NCBI RefSeq assembly: GCF_021654285.1
Contig: NZ_JAKFZS010000008.1
Span: 1-64,000, forward strand
Reading direction: 5' to 3'
DNA from: Pseudoalteromonas luteoviolacea
GTDB lineage: Bacteria; Pseudomonadota; Gammaproteobacteria; Enterobacterales; Alteromonadaceae
DNA: 64,000 bases
The notes below the pieces were generated by a model. That model saw only the letters and a list, made by a program, of their open reading frames with translations, searched no databases and was not told where the DNA came from. The position numbers and the translations under genes were made by a program. Positions 1 to 8,284 of this stretch are shown here, one piece after another. Position 1 is the first letter of the stretch. The number at the start of each line of letters is the position of its first letter.

Positions 1-357
1 TTCAGGGTGACGGGGGTTGGGTTAGTGTTGTGGGTTTTACGGAATGGCTACATGTTTAGTTGTGTTTAGAGAGTTTAAACAAGCAGCGTTTTGCTCACCC
101 TCGTCGTTGCGGGCTTGCCCCGCAATCCATGTTTGAGGGGATTATGGGCCCTGAAGCGAGTTCAGGGTGACGGGATTGGGGAGCGTGTTGTTGGTTTTAC
201 GGAATGGCTACATGTTTAGTTGTGTTTAGAGAGTTTAAACAAGCAGCGTTTTGCTCACCCTCGTCGTTGCGGGCTTGCCCCGCAATCCATATGTGAGGGG
301 GTTATGGGCCCTGAAGCGAGTTCAGGGTGACGTGTTTGGGATAGTGTTGTGGGTTTT
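1..357. repeat. REP-like palindromic repeat array, left part (160-bp period)
   Basis: Two full units (1-160, 161-320) and a truncated third (321 to about 357) repeat with an exact 160-bp period and few mismatches. Each unit carries two short inverted repeats: TTGCGGG-N5-CCCGCAA (107-125 in the first unit) and CCCTGAA-GCGAG-TTCAGGG (149-167), the second spanning the unit junction. The array is cut by the unrelated GIY-YIG gene segment and resumes at 742. The window edge truncates the array on the left. The layout resembles REP/BIME-type intergenic repeats; it is not a CRISPR, because the units are long and lack variable spacers. Confidence 0.85.
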
Positions 358-384
358 CGTGAGTAGAAACGGAAATATAGTCGA

Positions 385-666
385 TTATATTTTGTGATAT
401 AGGTCTTGCCACTTAGGGTTAAACGACGCGATCAATTGAATTTTCCATGCTCTTTTCCAGTTTTTAAGCTGCTTTTCGCGTGCAATGGCTGTTGTGATTG
501 AATCGTAGCATTCAAAATAAACCAAATTATGCACATTGTATTGGCTCGTAAAGCTTTTGGTTAAATTATTTTTATGCTGATATACACGCGTTTTTAAATC
601 CTTCGTCACTCCAATATAAATGGTTCCATATGGTTTCGATGCAAGTATGTATACACTTGGTTGCAT
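385..666 (-). CDS. small GIY-YIG family endonuclease
   Basis: This 93-residue protein is essentially one GIY-YIG nuclease domain of the short, UvrC-N/Slx1-like type. The first strand (VYILAS), the YIG strand (TIYIGVT), the helix arginine (TRVYQHK) and the metal-binding glutamate (IAREKQLKNW) are all present. The ATG at 666 is preferred over the more distal one at 693, because AAGGAGCG lies just upstream at good spacing. It sits on the minus strand inside a segment of about 385 bp that splits an array of palindromic repeats. Proteins of this type are common in proteobacteria, but their role is unknown. The position suggests that it acts on, or travels with, the flanking repeats; that is inference. 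Confidence 0.85.
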   Translation of the reverse strand: MQPSVYILASKPYGTIYIGVTKDLKTRVYQHKNNLTKSFTSQYNVHNLVYFECYDSITTAIAREKQLKNWKRAWKIQLIASFNPKWQDLYHKI

Positions 667-741
667 ATTTCGCTCCTTGAAAATGTTGAGCATACTTGTT
701 TGTGTGTATAAATTTCTTTCTATTTGAATGGGAAATTGACG

Positions 742-1034
742 CTGAAGCGAGTTCAGGGTGACGGGTTTGGGGTTGTTGGTTTTAGTGAGTTGATGGTTGA
801 TTGTGTTTAGCGAGTTTAAACAAGCAGCGCTTTACTCACCCACGTCGTTGCGGGCTTGACCCGCAATCTATGTTTTAGGGGGGTATGGGCCCTGAAGCGA
901 GTTCAGGGTGACGGAGTTGGGGGTAGTGTTGTGGGTTTTTATAGGTTGCACTATCGTACCCTCGTCGTTGCGGGCTTGCGCCGCAATTCATGTTTGAGAG
1001 GGTTATGGGCCTTGAAGTGAGTTCAGGGTGACGT
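742..1034. repeat. REP-like palindromic repeat array, right part
   Basis: Continuation of the array seen at 1-357. One unit spans 752-901 (150 bp, diverged), the next 902-1021 (about 120 bp, with the middle of the unit missing), and a stub begins at 1022. The CCCTGAA/TTCAGGG palindrome is kept at the junction near 890-908 and is imperfect (CCTTGAA, GTGAG loop) near 1010-1028. The TTGCGGG/CCGCAA palindrome is kept in both units with substitutions. Same orientation as the left part. No gene is seen between 667 and 1143 apart from these repeats and the hairpin at 1073-1104. Confidence 0.8.
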
Positions 1035-1072
1035 AGCTTGGTTAAGAGTGATCAGTACGACATATCCAAAAC

Positions 1073-1104
1073 AGCAAAGCACGCACTATTATGCGGGCTT
1101 TGCT
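1073..1104 (-). terminator. putative terminator of the S9 peptidase gene
   Basis: Inverted repeat AGCAAAGC ... GCTTTGCT with an inner CGCA/TGCG continuation, located 40 bp past the peptidase stop codon. On the minus strand it is followed by a short GTTTTGG run rather than a strong U tract, so it is only moderately convincing. Confidence 0.5.
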
Positions 1105-1143
1105 CTCTGAGCTGCCTGAATAATTACAAGCAGCCTATTAAAA

Positions 1144-3054
1144 CTACAGGTGTTGCTTTAAGAAATCGAGATAGGCTTGAGATGCTTCAATACGGTTTTG
1201 TTTTTTAGTAAAACCGTGGCCTTCGTCTTCAAATAAAATGTATTCCACAGGCACATTGTTACTGCGCACGGCTTCTACTAACTCGTCACTTTCTACTTGC
1301 AGTACGCGTGGGTCGTTTGCACCTTGGACGACTAGAAGCGGTTTAGTGATGTTTTTAGCGTGGAATAGAGGCGAGATACGGTGTAGTCTTTCACCATCAA
1401 CAGCTGGGTCGCCAAGCTCGTCATATAATGATTTTCTAAAAGACTCCCACCAAGGCGGGATAGACTCTAGTGTTCTTACCCAGTTGGTTACACCAAAAAT
1501 GTTAATTCCGACTTTAAATTCTTCTGGCTCAAATGCCAGTGCGGCGGCCGTCATATATCCGCCGTAGCTGCCTCCCATGATCCCGATGCGCTCAGGGTCT
1601 ACCCAGCCAAGCTGTTGTAAATACTTTTTACCCCATACCATATCTTGCAGATCATCTTCACCATGCCTTTTGTCATCTAAGTGGAAGAAGGTTTTACCAT
1701 ACCCAGAGCTGCCTCGGTTGTTAATGGCGAACACAGCATAACCTTGGTTCACCAAATGTTGAATACGTGGACTGTAACCTGTTCTACTTTGCCCGCCAGG
1801 GCCTCCGTGGACATAAATCATAGCAGGGACTTTATTGTTAGCACTGGCAAGTTTAGGTTTATAAAGTATTCCTGGTATTTCTAGGCCGTCAAAGCTGTTA
1901 AACCTAGCAATGGTGCTCTCGACTAAGTGCTCAGGGTTAATATCCTTGCTTAGCGAAGAAGTAAGCTGTTTGACTGAGTCACTACCAACCTCCCAAACAA
2001 ATAAGTTGTTCGGGGATATATCTGAGTTTAAATGAAAAGACATAAGTTTTTCATCATCAGAGAAGTTCACGCCTTTTATACTACCAGCAGGTAGTTGAGG
2101 CAGCTTTATGTCTTTATCTGTTTTTAAATCGGTTACTGTTACTTTAACGCTCGAGTCTGCGTTTACTCCCATAACACGGTATCTATTTGAGTCAGAGAAG
2201 TATAAAAAACTGACATCCCAATTCTTTTTAATATATTGGGTGTGTTGTGCTGTGGCAACCTCATAACGCCATTGTTGATAAAATTCGCCGTGAGCATTGG
2301 TGGCGTAGTAAAAGTATTTATCATCTTTAGAGAAACCTGAGGCCGAAAACTGAGCCTCATGTGATACATTTGATATTTCAATTAAAGGGGCGTCTGGCTT
2401 TGTTAAGTCGAGTAAAAACAGATCTGTATCTTTATTACCGTGATTCTTCCATAAAGCGATAAAGCGTTCGGTTTTACTCAAAGCTTGCACGTTTAAATTT
2501 TGATCATTTTTATATATGAGCTCGTTTTCATAGGTCTTTGAATCGTACCTGTATAGATCCATAAATCGCTCGTCACGTTTATTACTGAGCAAATAAAACT
2601 GGTTACCGTCTTGTGAAAACCCAGCGAATCTAGCTTTTACTTTATCGCCCGGGGTGAGGTCTTGAGTTTGACCATCGACCTCTCTGACAAACAAATGAAA
2701 GCGTTCGTTACCTTTATTATCACGCGTAAACAAAATGCGATTATCGTTCGGGAAGTATCTAATTGGATAAGTTGTTTCTGTAGATTGAGTTAACTGGGTT
2801 TTTTCGCCTGATTTAACATCAACTTCATATAGGTTTAGCACGCCAGATTCATCAGAGCTGATAAGTACTTTCTGAGCATCAGCCCTAAAAGCACTGCCCA
2901 TAATACGTGTTGTATCAAAAAAAGTTTCTGCCGAATAGGTATTGAAGTTTGCGACGGTTTGTTTGGTTGTTGATGCACTTGTTTGCTGACTAGTGTGGTT
3001 ACATGCAGCTAAAATGGTGACGAATGCAAATGCGACGAGTGATTTTTTAAGCAT
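1144..3054 (-). CDS. S9 family prolyl oligopeptidase-like lipoprotein peptidase
   Basis: A serine peptidase of the prolyl oligopeptidase (S9) group, 636 residues from the chosen start. The N-terminus MLKKSLVAFAF...ILAAC is a lipoprotein signal with a lipobox, so it should be anchored in the envelope. Residues up to about 380 look like a TolB/DPP-type beta-propeller (repeated RYFPNDNRILFTRD-like and FSQDGNQFYLLS-like blades). The C-terminal alpha/beta-hydrolase carries the nucleophile elbow GGSYGGY (Ser496), Asp581 in GANDPRV and His613 in EGHGF, which is a complete triad. The ATG at 3054 is chosen over the upstream ATG at 3156 because AAGG precedes it and the signal peptide then begins correctly. 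It probably cleaves short peptides in the periplasm. It appears to be monocistronic. Confidence 0.9.
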   Translation of the reverse strand: MLKKSLVAFAFVTILAACNHTSQQTSASTTKQTVANFNTYSAETFFDTTRIMGSAFRADAQKVLISSDESGVLNLYEVDVKSGEKTQLTQSTETTYPIRYFPNDNRILFTRDNKGNERFHLFVREVDGQTQDLTPGDKVKARFAGFSQDGNQFYLLSNKRDERFMDLYRYDSKTYENELIYKNDQNLNVQALSKTERFIALWKNHGNKDTDLFLLDLTKPDAPLIEISNVSHEAQFSASGFSKDDKYFYYATNAHGEFYQQWRYEVATAQHTQYIKKNWDVSFLYFSDSNRYRVMGVNADSSVKVTVTDLKTDKDIKLPQLPAGSIKGVNFSDDEKLMSFHLNSDISPNNLFVWEVGSDSVKQLTSSLSKDINPEHLVESTIARFNSFDGLEIPGILYKPKLASANNKVPAMIYVHGGPGGQSRTGYSPRIQHLVNQGYAVFAINNRGSSGYGKTFFHLDDKRHGEDDLQDMVWGKKYLQQLGWVDPERIGIMGGSYGGYMTAAALAFEPEEFKVGINIFGVTNWVRTLESIPPWWESFRKSLYDELGDPAVDGERLHRISPLFHAKNITKPLLVVQGANDPRVLQVESDELVEAVRSNNVPVEYILFEDEGHGFTKKQNRIEASQAYLDFLKQHL

Positions 3055-3425
3055 AATTTTCCTTATTTTGGACTTTTCAACACGCTCATTCTTGAGGTGT
3101 TGTCTATACATAACACGCCTTTTTCTATAAATATGACAGTTTTTATTTAAATTCACATAAAAATATTAAGCAGTAACTACCAAAATAGTCCTTTATGGTT
3201 GTTTTTGATGCTGTTTTCAGTTGTGTAAGTCATATCTTTTGGTACTTATACTGGAGTTTGCTTTTTATGGTAAAAGCAACGTTATGTATATTTTCCAGCT
3301 ATATTTCTGTGAGAGTTAACTACGGATGAACCAATTTAAAGAGGCCTTTATTTGTCATGGGAGTGATTTATAGCTACTTTTAGATAAATAATGTAATTAT
3401 CTAGCTAAGCTCCAATGGACCTAAT

Positions 3426-3794
3426 ATGAGCCTGATACTGCGTTTTTTTCTATCAATTTTGATTGTAGTTGGTGTATTTTTAGTGTCGGCTACAGTGGTT
3501 GGAGTTATTGCTGATTTTTTTGGTTTATGGAAAAAGCCAATAATCGGCGCGGTTGCAGCAGCCTGTGTCGTATTTACAGGTTATTTTACTGCGCCAAAGT
3601 ATAAATTGATATCTGCAACGGTGTGGTTGATGCTAGGTGCGGTTGCCGCGTGGATTTTGTCAAATGTATTTATGTATGCAGAAGATGCAGCGACTCAGGC
3701 TCCGCTATTAATCACCTATGCAAGCGGTGTGTTTAGCTTAATGATATGCCGAACTTGGCATAAAAAACAAGAACAGCAAGTCCTAACAAAATGA
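3426..3794 (+). CDS. small four-helix membrane protein of unknown function
   Basis: A 122-residue protein with about four hydrophobic segments (roughly residues 5-30, 40-55, 62-82 and 92-108) separated by short charged turns, ending in a lysine/glutamine-rich tail (KKQEQQ). It starts at an ATG soon after AT-rich sequence; no strong ribosome binding site is visible. No catalytic motif was recognised and no family is assigned. It stands alone between the S9 peptidase (divergent) and the small peptide genes (convergent), so context gives no clear role. Confidence 0.6.
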   Translation: MSLILRFFLSILIVVGVFLVSATVVGVIADFFGLWKKPIIGAVAAACVVFTGYFTAPKYKLISATVWLMLGAVAAWILSNVFMYAEDAATQAPLLITYASGVFSLMICRTWHKKQEQQVLTK

Positions 3795-3882
3795 GTATTT
3801 ATAGTTAAAAATGTATTCCAGTTTTGAGATTGCTAAATTCAATACAGGATTGTGTGTTCAGTTTTATTCCGATATAGCCTTA

Positions 3883-3906
3883 TCTATTTATCTATTTATC
3901 TATTTG
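3883..3906. repeat. short 8-bp tandem repeat (TCTATTTA)
   Basis: Three consecutive copies of TCTATTTA, the last ending in G, lie in the 276-bp gap between the small membrane protein gene and the first peptide gene. No function is apparent; it may be a slippage-prone tract. Confidence 0.6.
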
Positions 3907-4070
3907 TCTTTAAATTACTAACCCGTAGCCCAGTTGTTTTTATGTTTAAAATTTAATCAGGAACTGCTATGGGTATTTATTGAAAAAAGTTTAAAAGGAA
4001 AGCTAAGTAAGTGGGGCTTTATTAAAAAGGCCAAGTGCGAACCACTTAGCCTAAATACATAGTCTTAAAA

Positions 4071-4217
4071 CTATACTATGATGGGACAAGTGTCACATGA
4101 CGTATTCCAAAACGTTAGGTAAGTACCACCTGCTACTTTAGGCGTCGCTTCTGATGGTAAGGCTGCTTTATTTTGCGATAGTTGTTTTAGTGGCTTTTTG
4201 TTTAACTTAACTTTCAT
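4071..4217 (-). CDS. double-glycine-leader peptide, putative RiPP precursor (copy 1)
   Basis: A 48-residue ORF with a good ribosome binding site (GGAG, 7 bases before ATG). The leader of about 31 residues is lysine-rich (MKVKLNKKPLKQLSQNK), continues through LPSEATPKV and ends in AGG, a double-glycine cleavage site of the kind cut by C39-type export peptidases. The core of 17 residues contains TFWNTSCDTCPIIV, with two cysteines in a CxxC spacing and several Thr/Ser. It is a close paralogue of the gene at 4346-4495. No lanthipeptide synthetase, radical-SAM enzyme or ABC exporter lies in this window, so maturation would have to be encoded elsewhere. It could instead be an unmodified secreted microcin-like peptide or signal. 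Confidence 0.75.
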   Translation of the reverse strand: MKVKLNKKPLKQLSQNKAALPSEATPKVAGGTYLTFWNTSCDTCPIIV

Positions 4218-4553
4218 TTTTAACTCCTTTATTAATGTTTTTATTGTAGCTATGTGAAAATAGCAAAGTTTAACAAGAGAAAAGGCTTTACGCTTATTTT
4301 AAAGGCCAAGTATAAATGACTTAGCCTTAATTTAGAGCCCTATAACTATACTAAGATAGGGCAAGTGGTACATGAAGTGCCCCAAAACGTAATATAGGAA
4401 GTACCACCGGCTACTTGAGGTGTTGCTTCTGCTGGTAATTCTGCCTTGTTTTGTGATAGTTGTTTTAGTGGCTTTTTGTTTAACTTAACTTTCATTTTTA
4501 ACTCCTTTATTAATGTTTTTATTGTAGCCATGTGAAAATAGCAAAGGTTAACA
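4201..4553. repeat. tandem duplication of peptide gene start and 5' region
   Basis: About 75-100 bp around the start codon and upstream of each small peptide gene is nearly identical (about 4201-4275 and 4479-4553, offset 278 bp). The two visible upstream differences are single bases (GCTATG versus GCCATG, AAGTTTAAC versus AAGGTTAAC). Conservation of untranslated sequence implies a recent duplication or a retained regulatory region. Confidence 0.8.
4346..4495 (-). CDS. double-glycine-leader peptide, putative RiPP precursor (copy 2)
   Basis: A 49-residue ORF, tandem paralogue of 4071-4217. The leader begins with the same 18 residues, continues through ELPAEATPQV and ends in AGG; the core contains TFWGTSCTTCPILV. 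The shared core pattern is TFWxTSCxTCPIxV. The ATG at 4495 is used rather than the upstream in-frame ATG at 4531, because the same GGAG ribosome binding site precedes both paralogues and the upstream DNA (through about 4553) is nearly identical to that of copy 1 with a 278-bp offset, showing a recent tandem duplication of gene plus 5' region. Each copy may have its own promoter. Function is not known; the double-glycine leader supports export with cleavage. Confidence 0.8.
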   Translation of the reverse strand: MKVKLNKKPLKQLSQNKAELPAEATPQVAGGTSYITFWGTSCTTCPILV

Positions 4554-4815
4554 AAATATTCAACAGGTTAATTTTTTGTTTTTAAAAGTGTGGAAGGATA
4601 ACCTTTGGATTAAAGCTTCCCTGTTCCAGCTATTGAAGTCCATTTATATAAAATACCATTCAGTGGGTTTAATTGTCTTTTTGAGCAGAGAGTTATTTCT
4701 AAATTTTTGATAATGCCAAGTTCAAGAATGAGGTTGGCCCTTGGCTTTGATGGTTTAAATAACTTAACATTGAGTGAGCATGTAAGCATAAAATCTAAAG
4801 GAATGAAAAAATACG
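4554..4815. other. intergenic region between peptide genes and metallopeptidase gene
   Basis: AT-rich divergent gap. It should hold the promoter for the peptide genes (minus strand) and for the metallopeptidase (plus strand). Two short overlapping reading frames here have neither coding character nor credible starts and were not accepted. Confidence 0.5.
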
Positions 4816-5934
4816 ATGAATTCATGGATGGGCGTTATTGTGAAGGCCAGTGCTGTCTGTTTGCCTGTACTGTTATATTTATTTTTCGATGGTCGTCAAT
4901 TTTGGCTTACCGACTCTCTTTCAAGTGCTAAACAAGATATTGCCGTTGACAGTACTTTGCAAACAACAAGTGCTGAGCTAAAACAAACAGCTAATCCTAA
5001 ACCACACATTACACGCCACAGTCCTGTGGCACATTTGGATAATTTAAGGCGCTTTGGTTCATGTCAAACTGATATTGGCAGGGCAGTTAAATACCGAGTA
5101 GAAAATGGGATTTATACTTGGGTAGATAGTAAAGGGGTCCGAAATTATTCCGATAAAAAGCCAAGTCAAGGTGCGATTGCCTATCAACCACAAAGTGGTC
5201 TTGCACTTGATTATTTTGCACTAGAAATTTCAGGTGGAGCAATATCAAATCAATTTAGAAATAAACTCAGATCTAAACTCAAGTCATTATTTAGGGGTTA
5301 TACCAGTCTTTTGGGTTTAAGTGCGATGCGCAAAGTAAAGCTCAAGATTATTGTATTGCCGACAAGAGGAGCCTATGAACGTGCTGTTAGAAGCTTAGGA
5401 GGAGATCCAACAGGCAATGTTGGGATTTACTTTGGTATCAGAAACACCGCGTTATTAGAGCAAAGGTCATATGAAGCAACCATGCGTACAGCTGTCCATG
5501 AAGCTGTGCATGCAATTAACCAAGCAGTTATCGGCTATTCACCACGTTGGTTGAATGAGGGGCTTGCGGAGTATTTTGAATTTATAGATGTCTCAATGCA
5601 GGTTGGAAAAGTGGCATCTTTCGATCATGTATCTCGCAATGGGTCTTTGCAGGGGAAAGTGATGAGCCCTCATCAACTGATGGAGGCTGAAACGAAATGG
5701 CGCTCGTTTAAACCTGATATATTATATCGGAGTAGCTGGGCATTCGTGCATTTTTTAATGTCTTCTAATCATGGAAAAACGAGCTTAAAAGAGCTGATGT
5801 TGCTCGAGCAGTCAGAGCCTTGTGGTGTGCTTGATAGCGCACAGGTTCGTTCTATTTTTAATAATCATTATCCAACTCTGAACCAAGCATTCTCTTCGTT
5901 TATTAACCGTGACATCAAGCCTCATCGCTTTTGA
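4816..5934 (+). CDS. membrane-anchored gluzincin-type metallopeptidase with DUF4124-like domain
   Basis: 372 residues. The N-terminus has a hydrophobic segment (about residues 6-24), a signal or membrane anchor. Residues about 90-125 match the DUF4124 pattern (YTWVDSKGVRNYSDKKP), a small cell-envelope domain. The C-terminal half holds a zinc peptidase signature: HEAVH (His228, Glu229, His232) followed 16 residues later by Glu248 in WLNEGLAEYF, the gluzincin arrangement, as in DUF1570-like peptidases. The active site should lie in the periplasm. An AAAGGA sequence lies about 13 bases before the ATG, which is longer than ideal. It is divergent from the two double-glycine-leader peptide genes; a role in processing them is possible but only inferred from position. 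Confidence 0.8.
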   Translation: MNSWMGVIVKASAVCLPVLLYLFFDGRQFWLTDSLSSAKQDIAVDSTLQTTSAELKQTANPKPHITRHSPVAHLDNLRRFGSCQTDIGRAVKYRVENGIYTWVDSKGVRNYSDKKPSQGAIAYQPQSGLALDYFALEISGGAISNQFRNKLRSKLKSLFRGYTSLLGLSAMRKVKLKIIVLPTRGAYERAVRSLGGDPTGNVGIYFGIRNTALLEQRSYEATMRTAVHEAVHAINQAVIGYSPRWLNEGLAEYFEFIDVSMQVGKVASFDHVSRNGSLQGKVMSPHQLMEAETKWRSFKPDILYRSSWAFVHFLMSSNHGKTSLKELMLLEQSEPCGVLDSAQVRSIFNNHYPTLNQAFSSFINRDIKPHRF

Positions 5935-6123
5935 TGACAACATTGTGACTAATGGGGTCTCACATCTTTACGTATTTTGATTACTTTTAATTTATTTTTA
6001 TCAATACATTAGGGGTTCTTTAATTGTTCACTTTAACTATTTATAGAATCTATACGTGCATAAATTAACCTGAGTGCTACATTTATTTTACTCTGCTGGA
6101 GCTGTATCTCAGCGAAATAAGTG

Positions 6124-6162
6124 CGCACCAAGGCCTTATTTTGTTTATCGGTGCGTTTTTTT
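6124..6162 (+). promoter_or_regulatory. hairpin plus T tract just upstream of lodA (attenuator or upstream terminator)
   Basis: CGCACC pairs with GGTGCG across a 20-base loop, followed directly by seven T residues, ending 32 bases before the lodA start at 6195. It has the form of a weak rho-independent terminator. It may end transcripts from the metallopeptidase gene 190 bp upstream, or act as an attenuator for lodAB. Its presence argues against a lodA start further upstream. Confidence 0.5.
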
Positions 6163-6194
6163 ATGCAGTAGTAAAGTATCTAAAGGATATAAAT

Positions 6195-8279
6195 ATGAAC
6201 TATTCTCTACACCCTTCCGTAGGCGTAGCCCGGCTTGGAAATAGCAAAGGTCAGTTTTATTTAGCGCCAGATCAAATTGGTGGCTTGCCATTTGAAGCCG
6301 ATGAATCGGGAAATAAAATCGATAGTCCGGTGAGTCAATTTAAGGATGCTGAAGGGCGGATCCGCCGGCAAGGTCAGCCATTCAAAATTATCGATGAGAA
6401 TAATAACGAATTGACACTTTCGAGTGACAATGTAAAAGCCATTACTTGGACAGTTCATGTCGCAAATAAAAAAGCGGCATGGTACGAATTTAATGAACTC
6501 CAAGGCAATTTGTTGTTTGGAGAAGATAACAGCTATCGCAAAAGAGGGACTCCTTGGCGAAATAAAGACGCGGATGATCGTCGCCAATTAATTATTGATC
6601 CCGGCCCAAGAACAATTTCTGGTGCCAATGCACAGGCAACGTTTGATGAAGCCAGTGCCCCTGATAATTATCCAGTGAGTTTTCCTCCAAAACCGTGCCA
6701 GGGCACGGAGGTTGAAACGCTTGGTAATATCTTAACAGACAGCGAAGGTCGCTTAGTTGTCATTGGTGGTTACGGTAATGCTGGTGGCAATGAGCCGCTT
6801 GAGTCTTATGGTGGCGCTGATACTTGGCATGATGATATCGCTGATGGCACAGTTTATTGCACAGTCACGTTTGACGATGGAAAAGAATTAAAGTTGTCAG
6901 CATGGGTCATTGTTGGGTCGCCTGACTTTGCACCAGAGATCGTCAATATTTCTAACTTAAGCGATACCATGTTTGACGTTGCAATACGAAGCCAAAATTT
7001 ATGCCCAGAGATGTATAGCAATGGAGAATTTCAAACAAGTTATCAGGCGAGTTATTACCGGGATATAGAGCCTATTATTCAGCGTATTAGTCGCTATCAG
7101 TGGGTTTCAAACGTGCAGTCTATGTCGGCATTTGTTTCAAATATATTTGATTTTAAGGATAACTCTGAAGATAACAAAGCAAACCGAGAGGCTTACTTCA
7201 ATTACTTTAGAAAGCCCGTTGACCCCGCAACTGTTTTGCAAACCCCGCCATCTGAGCAAACCAATCAACAATTGTTCGAGCATGGAATTGAGGGCCATAT
7301 TCCTTTAATGCCTCTCAACTCGGGCAGCAACTCAGTGAGTAATGCCGAAGACAATATTGTCGATAAATTTTTAACACTGACACAAACCCAATACTTTTTG
7401 TTGAGTCAGTGGGCTGAGGGTAAATTCTCAAATGAAAAGCCTGTGGCGAATACATCTGCGCAGGATGCATTTGGGATATTTTATGCGGATCAAGGCAGTG
7501 TGGGGAACTGTGTTGGTTTACCTATGTGTCCAGGGATAGAGGTGACTTGGAGTATGCAAAACCCAGTGGTTTATGCGGCACCTTATGTGATTAAAGATCA
7601 AAGTATGGGCAATGGCTTCCCTAGTGGTTTGGACCCAGAGCGTGATGAGTGTGAAGGTGGCGGTTGTCAACCAGGAGACTTAACCAAGCGTATGGCGTGC
7701 CCGTGGCAGGCTGACTTTTTCAATTGCACCATTCAAAATGTCAACTTTACAGAACCCACTGTCAATAAAGTCAATGAAGGCAATGAGGCGGACCCCAATA
7801 TGGTCCCACTTGCTCCGACTTATTATAGTTACTGGTGGCCGCCGCAAAGCCCGTGGGATGTTTTGACCAATCAATATGACGATCAATCTGTGACACATTT
7901 GCCAGCTGGTCAACAGGTGAATTATGCGCGTGGTATTAATAGCTTTGTGCAAATGGTTGAGCATTGGTCAGCACTTGGTTTTATTCGTAATCAAAATACG
8001 CAAGAGCCCCACTTTCCATTTTTCACAGAATCAGAGCGAAATCACCAATTATTCGCATATAAAGACGTACCAGTGTCAGATATTACTGGCAACCCTGGCG
8101 ATGATGGTACAGACATTCCCGTATTTTACATTCCGGATGATGTGAAAACGCACCTTTCTGCAGGCTGCTCTAAAGCCAAATCTTTACTTAAAGGTCTGGA
8201 AGAGAAAATGGCAAAACCGATCACTGCCAAACCTGCAATCAAGAAAGTACCGCGTAGTGGTACGCGTTCAAGGCGGTAA
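6195..8279 (+). CDS. lodA: LodA-like quinoprotein amino acid oxidase
   Basis: 694 residues in the LodA/GoxA family, enzymes that oxidatively deaminate an amino acid and release ammonia and hydrogen peroxide. The N-terminus (YSLHPSVGVARLGNS) is the family hallmark. The cofactor of these enzymes, cysteine tryptophylquinone, is built from one Cys and one Trp of the protein. Here Cys439 (NCVGLPMCPGIE) and Trp504 (ACPWQADF) are exactly 65 residues apart, the same spacing as Cys516 and Trp581 of Marinomonas LodA. The ATG at 6195 follows AAAGG and starts on the conserved N-terminus; an upstream in-frame start is unlikely. It is translationally close to lodB (5-bp gap). The substrate (lysine, glycine or another amino acid) cannot be read from the sequence. 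In relatives the hydrogen peroxide gives antibacterial activity. Confidence 0.9.
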   Translation: MNYSLHPSVGVARLGNSKGQFYLAPDQIGGLPFEADESGNKIDSPVSQFKDAEGRIRRQGQPFKIIDENNNELTLSSDNVKAITWTVHVANKKAAWYEFNELQGNLLFGEDNSYRKRGTPWRNKDADDRRQLIIDPGPRTISGANAQATFDEASAPDNYPVSFPPKPCQGTEVETLGNILTDSEGRLVVIGGYGNAGGNEPLESYGGADTWHDDIADGTVYCTVTFDDGKELKLSAWVIVGSPDFAPEIVNISNLSDTMFDVAIRSQNLCPEMYSNGEFQTSYQASYYRDIEPIIQRISRYQWVSNVQSMSAFVSNIFDFKDNSEDNKANREAYFNYFRKPVDPATVLQTPPSEQTNQQLFEHGIEGHIPLMPLNSGSNSVSNAEDNIVDKFLTLTQTQYFLLSQWAEGKFSNEKPVANTSAQDAFGIFYADQGSVGNCVGLPMCPGIEVTWSMQNPVVYAAPYVIKDQSMGNGFPSGLDPERDECEGGGCQPGDLTKRMACPWQADFFNCTIQNVNFTEPTVNKVNEGNEADPNMVPLAPTYYSYWWPPQSPWDVLTNQYDDQSVTHLPAGQQVNYARGINSFVQMVEHWSALGFIRNQNTQEPHFPFFTESERNHQLFAYKDVPVSDITGNPGDDGTDIPVFYIPDDVKTHLSAGCSKAKSLLKGLEEKMAKPITAKPAIKKVPRSGTRSRR

Positions 8280-8284
8280 TTCAT

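Noticed and set aside
1..1034. CRISPR-like array
   Set aside because: Units are 120-160 bp, nearly identical throughout with no variable spacers, and no cas genes lie nearby. REP-like repeats fit better.
4610..4931. Two overlapping short ORFs before the metallopeptidase gene
   Set aside because: They overlap each other or the real gene in other frames, have no ribosome binding site and no coding-like composition.
6141..6194. Upstream start for lodA
   Set aside because: The upstream TTG lies within the hairpin at 6124-6162; the family N-terminus starts at 6195 with a good ribosome binding site.
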